Shown one piece after another: positions 33,409 through 45,175 of a stretch of 64,000 nt of DNA. The notes under the pieces were generated by a model. It made no database searches. It was given only the letters and a program-made list of their open reading frames with translations, and was not told the DNA's origin. Each line of letters starts with the position of its first letter. The stretch's first letter is position 1. A program made the position numbers and the translations under genes. Source of the DNA: Pseudisothecium myosuroides (lineage: Eukaryota > Streptophyta > Bryopsida > Hypnales > Lembophyllaceae); the NCBI GenBank assembly GCA_951799445.1, contig OX637289.1, positions 23,374,245 through 23,438,244 of the forward strand, read 5' to 3'.

Positions 33409-34340
33409 CCCCTAAACTTTTTTGACTCCATGTTCTCACCAAAAATGCTCCAAAACTGCCATTTCTAGTACAAGTACCAAATTTTTGAAAAATATCATTT
33501 TTGGACATATGTAACCATAGGATCTTGTAGTATTCTGGTTTGAGAATATGTGGAAAAAATTTCAAAAATTTTCGTCTTGTAGATTGGAAGATATTAGCGT
33601 TTGAAATGGCAAAAGTCCTTTTTGGGGCCTTGCAAAAAACCGGGCAACTGCACTTCACAAGGTCAGATTATTATGAAAAATTTCCAAAATGATTGTGCTT
33701 CTTTGGATTCATTCTTCAGGGTAAGTTGGCTACATGCTTGAAAATTTTCAGATTATTTGGAATTGCACAACATATGGGAAAAAAATAGTAAATAGAAAGA
33801 AGTAGAGAATGGTTCAAAACACTAAATTGTTAAGAAATTAATTATGGAATTGAAAAATGCCAATCCCAATCCCAATGGTTGCAATCTTGTAATAAACAAT
33901 CTACATCCTAAATTTTTTTTTTTTTTTTAAAGTATTGAAAATTGAGTGAAATAAACGACTTCAAAGTTTATTTTAGAGTAGACAATCCATAACTGCCCGC
34001 AAACTAAAAATTCTCATAACGTTTGACCCATTGATCAAAATGGAATGATTCAAAGCTTTCCATGTATATATAAATCTAATAAACCAATTTCAAATTTTTA
34101 TTTTTGAAAAAAGTAATTTTTTTTTATCTGCCTGGACTGCCCGAGTTGACCAACAAACAACATATTAGGCCATAACTTTTGACTCGTATTTCCAAATATG
34201 ATGAAATTTGGTGCATATGAAAGATATTCCTCGACCCCACCTTCTATAAAAATTTCAGCCCAAAATATGCAAATCTCCAGTCACACGTACCTGCCCAAAA
34301 TTTCTATGTTGCCGAAAAAGACATGTTGGTCCTTTAGGGG
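33409..34340 (+). mobile_element. TTAA-flanked family B element, copy in tandem pair (second)
   Basis: The left end is TTAA|CCCCTAAACTTTTTTG and the right end TTGGTCCTTTAGGGG|TTAA, in 932 bp. It has the same orientation as the preceding element and nearly the same length, but is clearly diverged from it. The two are therefore separate insertions rather than a recent duplication. Confidence 0.75.
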
Positions 34341-34344
34341 TTAA

Positions 34345-34440
34345 AAAATACGTCGCAAAGAAGCAAGAAGTACAAAACAAAGGAGACAAACACTAGCTAC
34401 ACCCAACCCTAAACCAAGACGAAAACAAATTGTGCAGGTA
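34345..34440 (-). repeat. Tandem promoter/leader repeat, partial unit 3
   Basis: TACGTCGCAAAGAAGC.AGAAG through CCCTAAACCAAGACGAAAAC matches the start of unit 2 (32170). It stops being alignable at about 34440. Confidence 0.55.
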
Positions 34441-36240
34441 TACAATAATTTGACAATAACCTTGAAGCGTTGTAACCTAACAAGCAAATGTGAAATTGCA
34501 AAACCCTAAGCAATTTCCTAAGCAATTTCTTGGGAGCGCTATAACCTAACAATTACTTCCAAACCCCAAGTAATTCCAAAAAAAGTGCAATTGATGAATT
34601 GAAAATCTGGAATGTCAGGCAAGCGTCATCGTGAAGACAAAAATTGTGGACATTGCGGAGGAGTAGGATGTATAAGTCATTTGTGGACAGTGTAAGATTG
34701 TGTTGCCAGAAGATACGTGCAAATACGTGAGTACTCAGGACTCAAGACGGAGCAATATTATTGAAGAGACAAGTGTGTGCAAAGTGGATGTAATGGTGGG
34801 TGAGGAAGGGGAAACGTAGGATTTTTGGCCTCTTCATATACTTAATGTATTAGCCGCTACTATGTATGTCTCATGCCCGCCAAACATGTTTTTCATAAAG
34901 CAGCTGAGATAGATGTAGCACATGCATGTTGGACTGTGAAACAGACGCCTGTGATCTAAGTTTTGGAGACGGTCTGGACATGTTTTGTAAATGTGTTGTC
35001 CATTGCATTTCTTACGAGAAATATAAAATTGAAAAACAAATGACAACTATGCAGCTATTTTATATTCAGAAGTGTATCCTTTGTATTTTGGTCATGAAAG
35101 CAATGCACTTCTGCTATGAGTTGCAATCATAATTAGGCAGATGTTGGCAAGGAAAATTTAGTTTCATCCTGTCTAATTAGGGGAAAGCATTTGTCAAGTA
35201 GTGAATGAGGTCAAGCAATCCAAGAATAGAAACCGAGCGTGAAAAAATAACCATCGCAAAAAAAACACGTTGAAATCCAATGAACTGACACTTTCTAAAT
35301 TTGTATCGCTTGAAGACAAAAAACTTTTCTCAATGGGGCTGGCCATTATCCATTAATGTTGTGCCACGTGCAAAGAGATGTATGGCTTAAATGTACTGAG
35401 TTGGAAAACATAGTCACTAAGTACTCCTGCTTGGCGTGACTAGATTATCGGAATAAAACAACATTCTTCAATTTTAAAACAACACTTTTAGTTTGATTTT
35501 GTCCGAAACAACGCCCCCAAAATGACTGAAGTAAACAACAAGTTTCAGTCAAATTTTTGTTGCTTCGGACATGGCATTTCTAGTAGTGATCGTTGGATTA
35601 CGTCTTATTCCCACTCTTCACCAAGCTACGATACAAGAGTTGGATACCTCTAATTAAACCTCCTTTCTATTAAAAAAAATCTTAATCTCTCTATAAATAA
35701 AGCACCCTTGCACAAAAAAAAATCCTGTAAAGAGAGGCAACCATTTAAAGACTACTTGTGCTAGCTCTACAATTGTTGTTGTTTCAAATGCTACATTGTA
35801 TGCCACCTTGTGCTCAATGTTAATTCTAAAAGGACTACAATCGTGTGGTTGAATGTCAAAATCTTTTTTTCTAAACATTCTAATTTAGAATATACATGAA
35901 TGATATTTTTCCTAAAATTATTGTAAGTTTTTGAAGAAAAAAGTGAAAAAAATTCATATCAAATAGAAAATGAGCTTAAAAATTAGTTGACAAATAGTTG
36001 ACATTCATTGTTCATTGTTGGTAACATTAGTGGTTACTTGACATTTAGTGCACTACATGTCAACATGAATGCTACTATAATCTCAATATTTTTTGTTTTT
36101 GTTTTTGTTTTTTTTGTTTTTTTTCCTTAAAAGGAACGGTGGCCATTAAAACTATAATCTCAATAGTTGACAAATAGTGTTCAGGTTTACATTTCATATT
36201 GGTAATTTCATAAATACTAGGATTTAATTTGTACATCTAT
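34441..36240. other. Intergenic DNA, no gene seen
   Basis: No protein-like frame. A CACTA-like right terminus (TTTCTAGTAGTG, about 35575-35588) is present, but a matching left end was not found convincingly. A (T)nG tract lies at 36089-36125. Confidence 0.45.
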
Positions 36241-36273
36241 ACATTAAATTAGAATGTTTGCTTTGTTTGTTTG

Positions 36274-36580
36274 TTACGGTAAGATCTCCGGAACCATGTG
36301 TCTCCCGGTCACATTCATTGTACCATTAGAAAGCTCTCTGTGTGGAGGGGTGCATGGACTTTGTTTTGAGTGGTGTTTGGGATATAAAATGTAAAAGTTA
36401 TAGATTTTTGAGTTATTTTTGGATCTTAAATTATCCTAAATTATGGATGTTTTGGACCATGCCTCACTTAGTCATGTTTTTGGTAACCGTTAGAAAGCTC
36501 TATGCGAGGAAGTGGGCATGGACTTTGTTTTGTGGTGTTTGGACATATGGTGTGAAAGTTATGAAAACAAAAACATTATA
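36274..36580. repeat. Dispersed repeat with internal direct duplication
   Basis: The block GTTAGAAAGCTCT...GCATGGACTTTGTTTTG..TGGTGTTTGG occurs twice (about 36323-36400 and 36483-36560). It occurs again diverged at 43331-43413. No coding capacity is recognised. Confidence 0.5.
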
Positions 36581-36855
36581 AAATCATAACAAAAACTTTT
36601 CAACAACACAAGGCTACACTAGTTACTATTGCAAACTCTAAATATTATTATTATTGTACTTGAATTTGTCATTTTTTTGAAACACGTTGTAAAACATCAC
36701 AAAATATGACTTTAACTAAATTCAATGTTGTACCCATTCTACTAATAAATGAAATTGTAAAAATGGATATGAAATTGCATTTCTCCACATGCTTTCAATG
36801 TTTACATTCATTAATAGGACACAAATTTTTTTGTAAACATTCATTTACAAGGCTA

Positions 36856-37140
36856 AAGGTAGGGTGCTCTAAAACAATTTCTAGCACAGAGATACATTTT
36901 TGCTTTCTTCAATGTACCAATAGTGTACATTTCAAGAGGGGGTTGCTTTTATTGACTAATCATTGTGTTTCAACTTCAAAAATTTGTAACTAATTCTACG
37001 GAGGTCCAAAAAATACAAAACATCTTCGATTCGATGCCAATTTTATTTTTCTTCCTACAAAAATTTACTGAAAATTGTTTCAAGGAGTTTAGCTTCCCCC
37101 CAAATGCAATCAACTCTTAAAAGGGCTAACCTCTCCCACC
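36856..37140. mobile_element. TA-flanked MITE (family C), diverged
   Basis: The left end is AAGGTAGGGTGCTC and the right end CTCTCCCACC, with TA on both sides. The interior matches 17460-17743, including GTGTTTCAACTTCAAAAATT and TTTACTGAAAATTGTTT. Confidence 0.6.
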
Positions 37141-37294
37141 TAACTTTGGCTTCAGTTTGGGCCACTCACGTACACTTTGGCATAGTATGTCAACATTCAC
37201 ATAATTTACAGGAGCCACATCTCGCAAAGAAGTAGTGATATCCTCCATTCCCCTTCAAACAATTTAAAAAAAAAAAAAGGACAGTGACCATTAA

Positions 37295-37875
37295 ACCCTA
37301 AAGTCCCAAAGTCCCTAAGGGAGACTTTTAGATTTTGGATAGGTTTGTGTGATCTCAATTTTCGACCTAATTTTTTGATTTTTTTTTTGAAGATAGAAAA
37401 TCAAATTAGCTTTACGGGAATATATTTTTTTATTCCAATTGGTGTCCGGGAGCAAAAGTTATGCTACTTTAAGTCCAAAAAGCAGCTCAAGGGGCAACCC
37501 AAAAGAAATCATAAAAAAAAGAATTTTTTAGTTTTAAATATTTTTCTCAAAGATTATAATTTTGTCTACATTTAAAGCTTTGATTCATTCTATTTGGACA
37601 AGTGCTGAGAAAGTTATGGACAGTCTTGTTTTGTGGGCAATCTGAGGATGTTCTTGAAAAAAAACTTTTTGTCCAACTTTGAATGTTCATATCTTCCAAT
37701 CCATATGATCAAATTTGATGAAATTTTTACCACATGATCTCAGACAAGTGAAGTAGAAGATCCTACAATTGGATTCTTAAAAAAATGTTTTTTTTTCTTC
37801 TTTCTTGGATGAATGCAACAGAAACGGCAATTTCTAGTGGTTTTTGACAAGAAAATGGCCTTAGGACTTGAGGGG
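37295..37875 (-). mobile_element. TTAA-type family B element, internally deleted
   Basis: The left end is TTAA|ACCCTAAAGTCCC and the right end GGACTTGAGGGG|TTCA, in 581 bp. In reverse orientation it carries the GCCATTTCT-type block (as GGCAATTTCT in the plus strand). It resembles 1520-2735. Confidence 0.55.
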
Positions 37876-38809
37876 TTCATGAAACAAAAAGGAAGGAAGA
37901 AAAAGCAATCAATTTGGCTCACGCAGAATGTTCTGCCTCGGAGGGAGGCTGAGAGAGAGGTACCACTCGGGCTTGTGAAAAGCACCAGAGCAAAAGATCT
38001 TGTTTCTACACCCTGAAGTGTTCAAAAACTCTTGGCGGATGAGATCCTTCCTTTCAAACAAGTTACTGTACGTGAAGGTCTAATTCAGCACCTGAATTTT
38101 CACGTTAGATTCTTAGGGGTTCGCGTCACCTCATACCATTCAGAAGATGACATGTGGCATTTTTAATAATCTACCAAAATGACTTGATTTATGCCAAATC
38201 TGACCTTCACGTAGGTTGGGGTAATCAGAATTAACTTCTTATTATTACAGTATGACCAGCAGCCCCCAAATCTCTCTGATCTGCCCCCACTTTCAAGTCG
38301 AGGTTAGCTTTGGGCAGGTTACCTAAAGCCTTCAGTAAAATCCCCCAAGGCAGCCGTCACACTTACTGGGGCTGCAGATCACTGTCTTCACCTCCAAATC
38401 GCAGAAGACATGATCCCAGTGTATCCAGGCTCATCAATTCATGACGACACTAACTTAACTTTGCATACTTTGGATCATCAGTTAAGAGCACCATATACGG
38501 TAACAAAATAAACCAGAAATAAACTAATTTTTTTTGTGACAAAATGAAGGACAAAAGAAGAAGAACTGAAGGGCGGGGCACAAATAGTGGAAACCCTGAA
38601 ATATGGATCGTAAGAGAGAAACACCTAACTTACACTTTTAAGCTTCGTTGTGTTTTGTCAACACGGCAATGATATTTTTGGAGTTATATGTGTTATATTA
38701 AGTGCACAGTGTCATGAAACCTGTCACAAAATATGTTATGTTTTCATCCTTGAGAAATATCACCTTCTATATGTATACAAGACAAGAGTCTTATGATTGA
38801 ATGCCAATA
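37876..38809. other. Intergenic DNA, no gene seen
   Basis: A moderately GC-rich island at 38080-38420 shows no frame or domain that I can support. Confidence 0.4.
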
Positions 38810-39081
38810 AGGTAGGTACACCCAAAATTGCCACTTTTTGCTACTGAGCTTAGTTTTTATTATTAGACTGGTCAAATTTTCATATTTTCTTGTTGGCAAG
38901 TGAAAGGAGGTTCCAATGCACCAGCGAACATGGCATTTGGATACTGTATGCAAAAGTTATTAAGGAACAAAGTTTGGTTCCAAAAGCGTTTCTTCCACAT
39001 AGGTACAGAACTGATTTTGGAGATGTACACACAGTAAAGATGGCGGTTTAAGGTCAATGGCACATTTGGGTGTACCTACCC
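38810..39081. mobile_element. TA-flanked MITE (family D)
   Basis: The ends are AGGTAGGTACACCCAAA and TTTGGGTGTACCTACCC, flanked by TA (38808-38809, 39082-39083), in 272 bp. It shares the internal block TATTTTCTTGTTGGCAA with 49015-49295. Confidence 0.75.
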
Positions 39082-39652
39082 TAGAGTTGATCATAATGTT
39101 GTCCTATGTTTATGAACCTGTGTCAGAGGAAGGTTTAACTAAGAATAGAACAAAACAAACATGCCACCAAACTCAACTAGACTTGAGTTTGGGTGCTCCA
39201 GGGAGTTTGATCTTGTGTTTTTCCCAAACTCCGGCTCCTGGTCCCGCCTTGCACACACTTTATAATTATTTCTAATATTTAGAATACTATAATTGAACTC
39301 CAGGGCTACCAACTTCAGTTGCCTGCAACCTGAATGCAATGTTGCTATTGTAGCTAGTACATATAATGTTTAAATTCACTTTGAATTTCAACTTCATTGG
39401 ATTGGTATTCCCTAGCCAAAACTTGTATAGAGGTAAACTACCCCATTACGGACAAAATGGGAGCAAGCCCATTGCGGGCAAAATTGTAATGGTGGTGTAC
39501 ATTTCTGAACTTACATGAGTTGAATTCATGGGTTGAATTCACAGCACATGAGGTCAAAATAATACAAATATTTCTTGCAATCATTCAAAATTGTTGTGGT
39601 GACAAGCAAAAGGGGGACTACTTGAATAGAAGTTTGTCTCTGCATTAGATGT

Positions 39653-39933
39653 TTTTTGGAGTCTCTAGAGGGCTGTTTTGGGGGCGTTCTCCGATCTGGC
39701 CTAATTATGTGAACAACGGTACGTTGTCAAAAAATTAAAAAAAATTAAAAAAATTAAAAAAAATCTTTTTCAAATATCATTTTGAGCTAATTTTTTTTAA
39801 AAAAATCTTCGAAAAATGGCGTGGCAATCGTTGTGCCACATTAGCCAGCTGCTGCAGTACGTTCCCGCAATGTGTTAGTTTGAGAACACAGGGGAACTCG
39901 CAGCCCTCCAAGACCCTCGAATCCCATCTAATG
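39653..39933. mobile_element. Miniature inverted-repeat element, family A, copy 4
   Basis: It starts CATTAGATG and ends CATCTAATG in 281 bp. It has the poly(A/T) centre, a GGCGTGGCAATCG..GTGCCAC palindrome and a CAGGGGAACTC block as in copy 1. Confidence 0.6.
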
Positions 39934-42900
39934 ATTGAAACATTAACGAATGTGTTTTGGCTTCAAACAATTTTACTTTCTCTTACATGGAAATATTAAA
40001 TGTGCTCTCGGTCTCTCTCATTTCTGGTTTCAGGTCCATGTTGATTCCTCATAATCCCTTTTTAATAAATGTATTAAATCAAAATGACTATTTTCCTCCA
40101 AGAAAAAATGTCATTGTCCTCACAATTTAGACAAAGAGTTAACTTTGGCCTAAAGACCAGTTTAAGGTAAAGCAACCCATTGTGGTCAAAATTAGGAGTT
40201 TGCCCTCATGCCATTGCTGAATTTTAAGAAAAAAATTCCCACATAAAGACAAGTGTGAAAAACATCGAGGTTAGTTTCTATACCCAAAAGAGTTTCTAGA
40301 TTACTCCAAAACCAACAAAATTTGTATCTATAATGCTCATCTTATACACCTAAAGCAGTCATTATAATTTCTAATGGGGAAGACCTGACAAAGTCACTTC
40401 CTACAATGAAATTACACTAAAAAGTTAGAAGTTCCTAATGAGGTCACTAATCACTCCATTACTATCGTGTAAAACATTGATTGTGGGCCAAATTTCATTT
40501 ATTGAAAAAACCCTATAATGAGGTCATTTCCAAGGTGTCCACTATGGTCTTCTAACGGCAATGGGATGTTCTATTTTATATTTGTTGTGGATATTGCAAT
40601 TTGTCTTTGCCTCATGAACCTAGAAAGCCTTACACTATAAAGAGCTGTTGTAAGTGTAGGCCAAGGTTGGTATCTCTTTGTCAAATTTTTTTCCAAAAAA
40701 TAAGGTTTGACAAACGCTAATTTTTTGAACATCTGTCTTTTTTGCACCATACAATTTTTTTGTTTTTTGAAAAAAAAAAATCCTAAAATTTTGGCACTTA
40801 TTTTTAGAATTATTTTCCATCACCCTTGCTCTATAATTATGGTAATTGCTTACCTCTACAATGCCATCCTTTATCCCATAAACATTTGACCCTGGTTCTA
40901 AACCTAAGTCTAAATATTATTTTTTGAACTCAAATTTGATTTTTTCTTTAATAACTTAAAGAAACCCAATTATTCAAAAGTATTGCGTGAAGTTTCAAGT
41001 TTTGAGATTAATTTATAAATGAATTGCAAAATGGGTTGTTGCAAAGAAAACCTATCAATTTTGTACTACAAAACATGGACTAAAATGGGGCATACCTTTT
41101 CAAAGCTTTTGGAAAAAATTGAAAAATTGAAAATTTCTAAAATATATTAAGAAAAATATTCAAAAAAATCAAGATGAGAAAATATTGTTCTTCAACAAAA
41201 ACATGTTAACCTTAAAACATTGCTAAGGACGTTTCCGGTGTCCTTTTTATAAAGGTTTGTAGGATTGAAAATAAACATTTTTCCATTCAATTTTTTGGGG
41301 AAGTTATTTGAGTGCATTTAAATTCAATAGTTGAATATTATTTTACTATTATAATATTGACTTTTCAAAAGAAGAAGATGCTTAATCCACAAATCCCCCT
41401 TGTGTAGTGTATTTTGACTATTTAGTCTTGTTCTATACTCTTGATATGAATTTTAGCCATGAAAAATATATTTTTTGAATTTGATCTCAACTAAAGTGAA
41501 ATGAAGTTTATCAAGTGCAATTCAGATTCCGATTGGAAAATTTAAAAAAAATTCTTAAAATTTTATATTTTATTGTAATGGATTATTGATTTTTGAATTT
41601 TTGAATGATATGATAACTTTGGTTTATATCATGGTCAAACTATAATATACACACATGGTCAAAACTTCAAATTTTTGAACATATTTTGTATTTCATATGA
41701 TTTTTAAATTTTTTTCCTTTAATTAATAATTTAAAATAATTTCAATTTTTTCACTCTAAAAAAATTGAAAATTTTACAATTCATTTGAAGATATGTGATT
41801 CTACCTCTAAAATATTAAAAAAAATCATTCAAATATAGTTGCAAAATGGTTGCAAATAGAATGAAGGATTGTGAGGCTTGAATTTGTGGTCATAGGTCCA
41901 TAATTCTTTAAGAAAATAGATTTTTTGGTGTTACAATTTTATAAATTACTAGGAAATTTAAAATTTTAAAATTTAAAATTTAAAATTTAAATTTTAAAAC
42001 TTGAGTGCTTTTGGTCATCAATAATTTTTTTGAGAAAATAATAATTGATGATCCCAATATAAATGAAGCTTATGGTAAGCGTAGAAATTAGACAAAGATT
42101 TTGCTTTTAAAATGTATTTTTTATAGAGTTTGTCATCAAATTTTAAAGAAATTTATTCAAATTTTCTTTAGAAGACTAAATGATGCAATGATATATTCAA
42201 TTTTCAACTCTAAATTTTAATCATAAAAATAGGATCTTAAAAACAAGTTTTTTTCAATGTATCCCTGTAGGTGAAGTTTCATCTTTTCAAACTTTGTGTT
42301 TTAAGAAATAGTTTCTCCTACAATTTTTTTTCTCCATATTTATAAAAAAATTGGAATGTATGATGTCATTTAAAAAAATGAATACTTCATCTTTAATTAT
42401 TTTTATCTCCTTCATTTTCTTCTTTTTCAAAAGGTTATACAAATTAATAAGAAATACGGAGTACTAAATTCCTAATCACTCAAAAAAAACAAAAATCACT
42501 AGAAATTTTTTTACATGCCAAGGATATTGACCCTATCCATCCAAATAAATCACCTTTAAAATTGGTTCAAGATTGGCCACTTGGCCATTTTTTTGTAAGT
42601 TCTTGCCAAAGATTTAAAACTTGTATCTTTTGTGCACAAAGTTCAAATGACTGAGATGTTAGATAGTGTATTGGAATCATCTTGGAAGAGAGATACAATG
42701 TATTAGAAAGAAAGATCAACATACTCATTTTCTTTGAATAATAGTTTTTTTAGTATGTCCCTAGTTCACTTATATAAAGTAAGTAGCTAGCATGAAATTT
42801 GCAAAAATGAACTACTTCACAAAAATGGAGTCCCAAAAAAATGTTCTGAAAATTGACTCCATTTTTAGTGAATTTCTCTTTCTTTGAGTCCTCTTACACT

Positions 42901-43599
42901 ACAACTGTGGAAAGTGCAGAAAATGGAATTTGAAAAAAATTAACTCCACTTTTCTAAATTCCATTTTTCAAAGTATAATTCACTTCCTTAAACTCCATTT
43001 TTTATGACCTTAGGAGGAAACACCCGAGATTGTCAAAATGAGCAATTTAGCATAATTAGAGGCACGTTTTTCTAGAAAAAAACATTTTCAAAGTATTAGC
43101 AATTGAAAATTAAAAATAAATAAAAATGGGATAACATATAATTACTATGAATTTTCAAAGTAGAACTCCCTTAGCCAATAAAACCATCATATAACTTGGT
43201 CCTAATATTCAAATCTAGAAAATCAATAGTCAACGAAACGATACCTTATAAGTACCTCAAATGAGTCTATTTGTTTTGCTTTGGTTGTTACTGTGAGATC
43301 TTTTGGACCGTGTGTCCTCCATTTACGTTTTTAGTACCATTGGAAAATCCTCTACAAAGAGGGTTGCATGGACCTTGTTTTGTGGCTTTTCAACTTACAA
43401 CAGAAAAGCTATCGAATTTGGAAGTTTTTTGAATTAAAAAATTAGAAAATTATTTTTATTTTTATTATATTTTGACAACGGCACATGGCACACTCATAGT
43501 TAAGTAAGGGAATGGTTTAATTGCACTTTTGAAGACACTTTCAATGAAAGTCTACTTACCAAGAAAGGGTACATGGACGGTTCAGGGTGTTTTCATCTA
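39934..43599. other. AT-rich intergenic DNA, no gene seen
   Basis: 3.7 kb of very AT-rich DNA. 41343-41580 is related to 55878-56095 (dispersed repeat). 41945-42000 is an AAATTT simple repeat. No coding frame longer than about 60 codons looks protein-like. Confidence 0.5.
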
Positions 43600-43929
43600 A
43601 GGTTGGAGGTTCTAAAAGTGCTTAGGTTCTAAAATTGCCCACCTCCTCAAATGTACACTATTTGCACATGTTGCTTTTTAGTAGCCTTCAACAATGTACA
43701 AACAATGTACATTTTAGGAGGTAGGCGATTTCAGAACCCTAGCTACACCATTTCAACTTCAAAATTTCATAACTAATTCCACAACGCTTCAAAAAATAAA
43801 AAACGACTTGGGTTAGATGCCAATTCCACTTGTCTTTCAAGGAAAATTCACTTTAAAATATTTCAAGAAGTTTCACCTCTCCAAATTCAGTTTCAGCTCA
43901 TAAATGAGCAATTTATGAACCTCCTACCT
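43600..43929. mobile_element. TA-flanked MITE (family C) upstream of the WVD2-like gene
   Basis: The left end is TA|AGGTTGGAGG and the right end CCTCCTACCT|CA (target duplication mutated), in 330 bp. The interior matches 17460-17743. It ends about 270 bp before the TATA box of the WVD2-like gene. Confidence 0.65.
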
Positions 43930-44202
43930 CATTTCCATTTTTTTCCCTGCATATTTCATGTTTCCTTAGCCCAATGGAGTCCCCCCTCCCCTAATTCTTT
44001 GGCAATACTCTCCGAAGTCTGTTCCGTGCACTTGGAAGTCGCCCATTGGACCAGCAGCTCCCTCCTTGTTAGCCTTGGAGTGTGCGTCCTTCCTCAAGAC
44101 TTGGCCAAGCTCCATGTGAACCTCCCCCCTCTCACCTGTACGCGTCACGAACATCCCCGCCCACGTCCCGATCGCGGGGCTGCGCAACCGGCGACCCCCA
44201 GC

Positions 44203-44210
44203 TATAAAAA
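44203..44210 (+). promoter_or_regulatory. TATA box of the WVD2-like gene
   Basis: TATAAAAA sits in a GC-rich context, with a GA-rich tract (44311-44344) about 100 bp downstream that is typical of a plant 5'UTR or core promoter. Transcription probably starts near 44235, giving a leader of about 0.9 kb with or without an intron. Confidence 0.55.
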
Positions 44211-45175
44211 GCACTGGTTTCCACAACGGATCAGGCGCACAAGCAGCCGAAGAGCGCCACCCGGAAGTGCCGGAACCCAAACATTACTCAGGACGAGCAA
44301 GCCGTCTCATTGAGGGAGAGAGAGAGACAGAAGAGAGAGAGAGCAACTACATCGCACTAAGCGCGTCTCTTTCTTCCACTGGAGCATCGTGGATCGGATG
44401 CGCTAGCTAACTTAGGGCGTTTCTCAGCAGGCCCACTGGTTTTCGGCGGAGCTTCTCGCGAGGCGATCTCAGTGGTGAAGATATAATTGCTCAGTTTCTT
44501 GCTGCGAATCGAAGGTAGAACTTTTGGGAGCCATTGCAATATGTTTAGAGTCTGTGGTCTTTAATTCTGTAGATTATCTGTGTTTGCGAGTTCAGTGTGG
44601 CGAGGATTTGGGTTGGGTTGTGCAGTTGCCTGGACTGGAGTGTATTGTGAGTGCGTTGACGTCGTCGTCGTAGATTCAGATTGAGGTGAGGGGTTCGTTA
44701 CGTGGATCGATCTTCACTTGGAGCTTCTGTGGTGGTTACTTTAGGTTTTGAGAGTCACCGGCCTTCAGTTCTCATGGTTTTGTCTATGTTTTTTGGTGCG
44801 ATAGATTGTGATCGAGGTGTTTGCTAGAGGGTTTTGAGCAATGTTGAGGTCGTTGCGTCATCTAACAACGTAATCTTGAAGATGTTGACATACGAGATCA
44901 TGAAAGTCGTGAGGTGTTTGTGTTCGTCTGAGCGCATGCTCGCTATTTTGATGATCCTCTTGTGATCGATCTGATTGTTGATTATTAACCGAGTCTACAG
45001 TGTGATTTACTGAACGTGTTTGTTGATTTGATTAAACGCTATTAGAGATCTAAATCGCTGGTTGGCGTTGGATTGGGGGATATAGAGCAGCAGAGCTATG
45101 ATCCCCTGTCGATGGAGAGTTGCTAGTTTCCGCGGGAGTTGAGGGACAAACGCATTGAGTTCATTAGTGGCCGTG

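Noticed and set aside
35575..35588. CACTA-like terminus TTTCTAGTAGTG
   Set aside because: No convincing partner end or 3-bp duplication was found; it may be a truncated remnant. The CACTACTAGAAA at about 26088 has the same problem.
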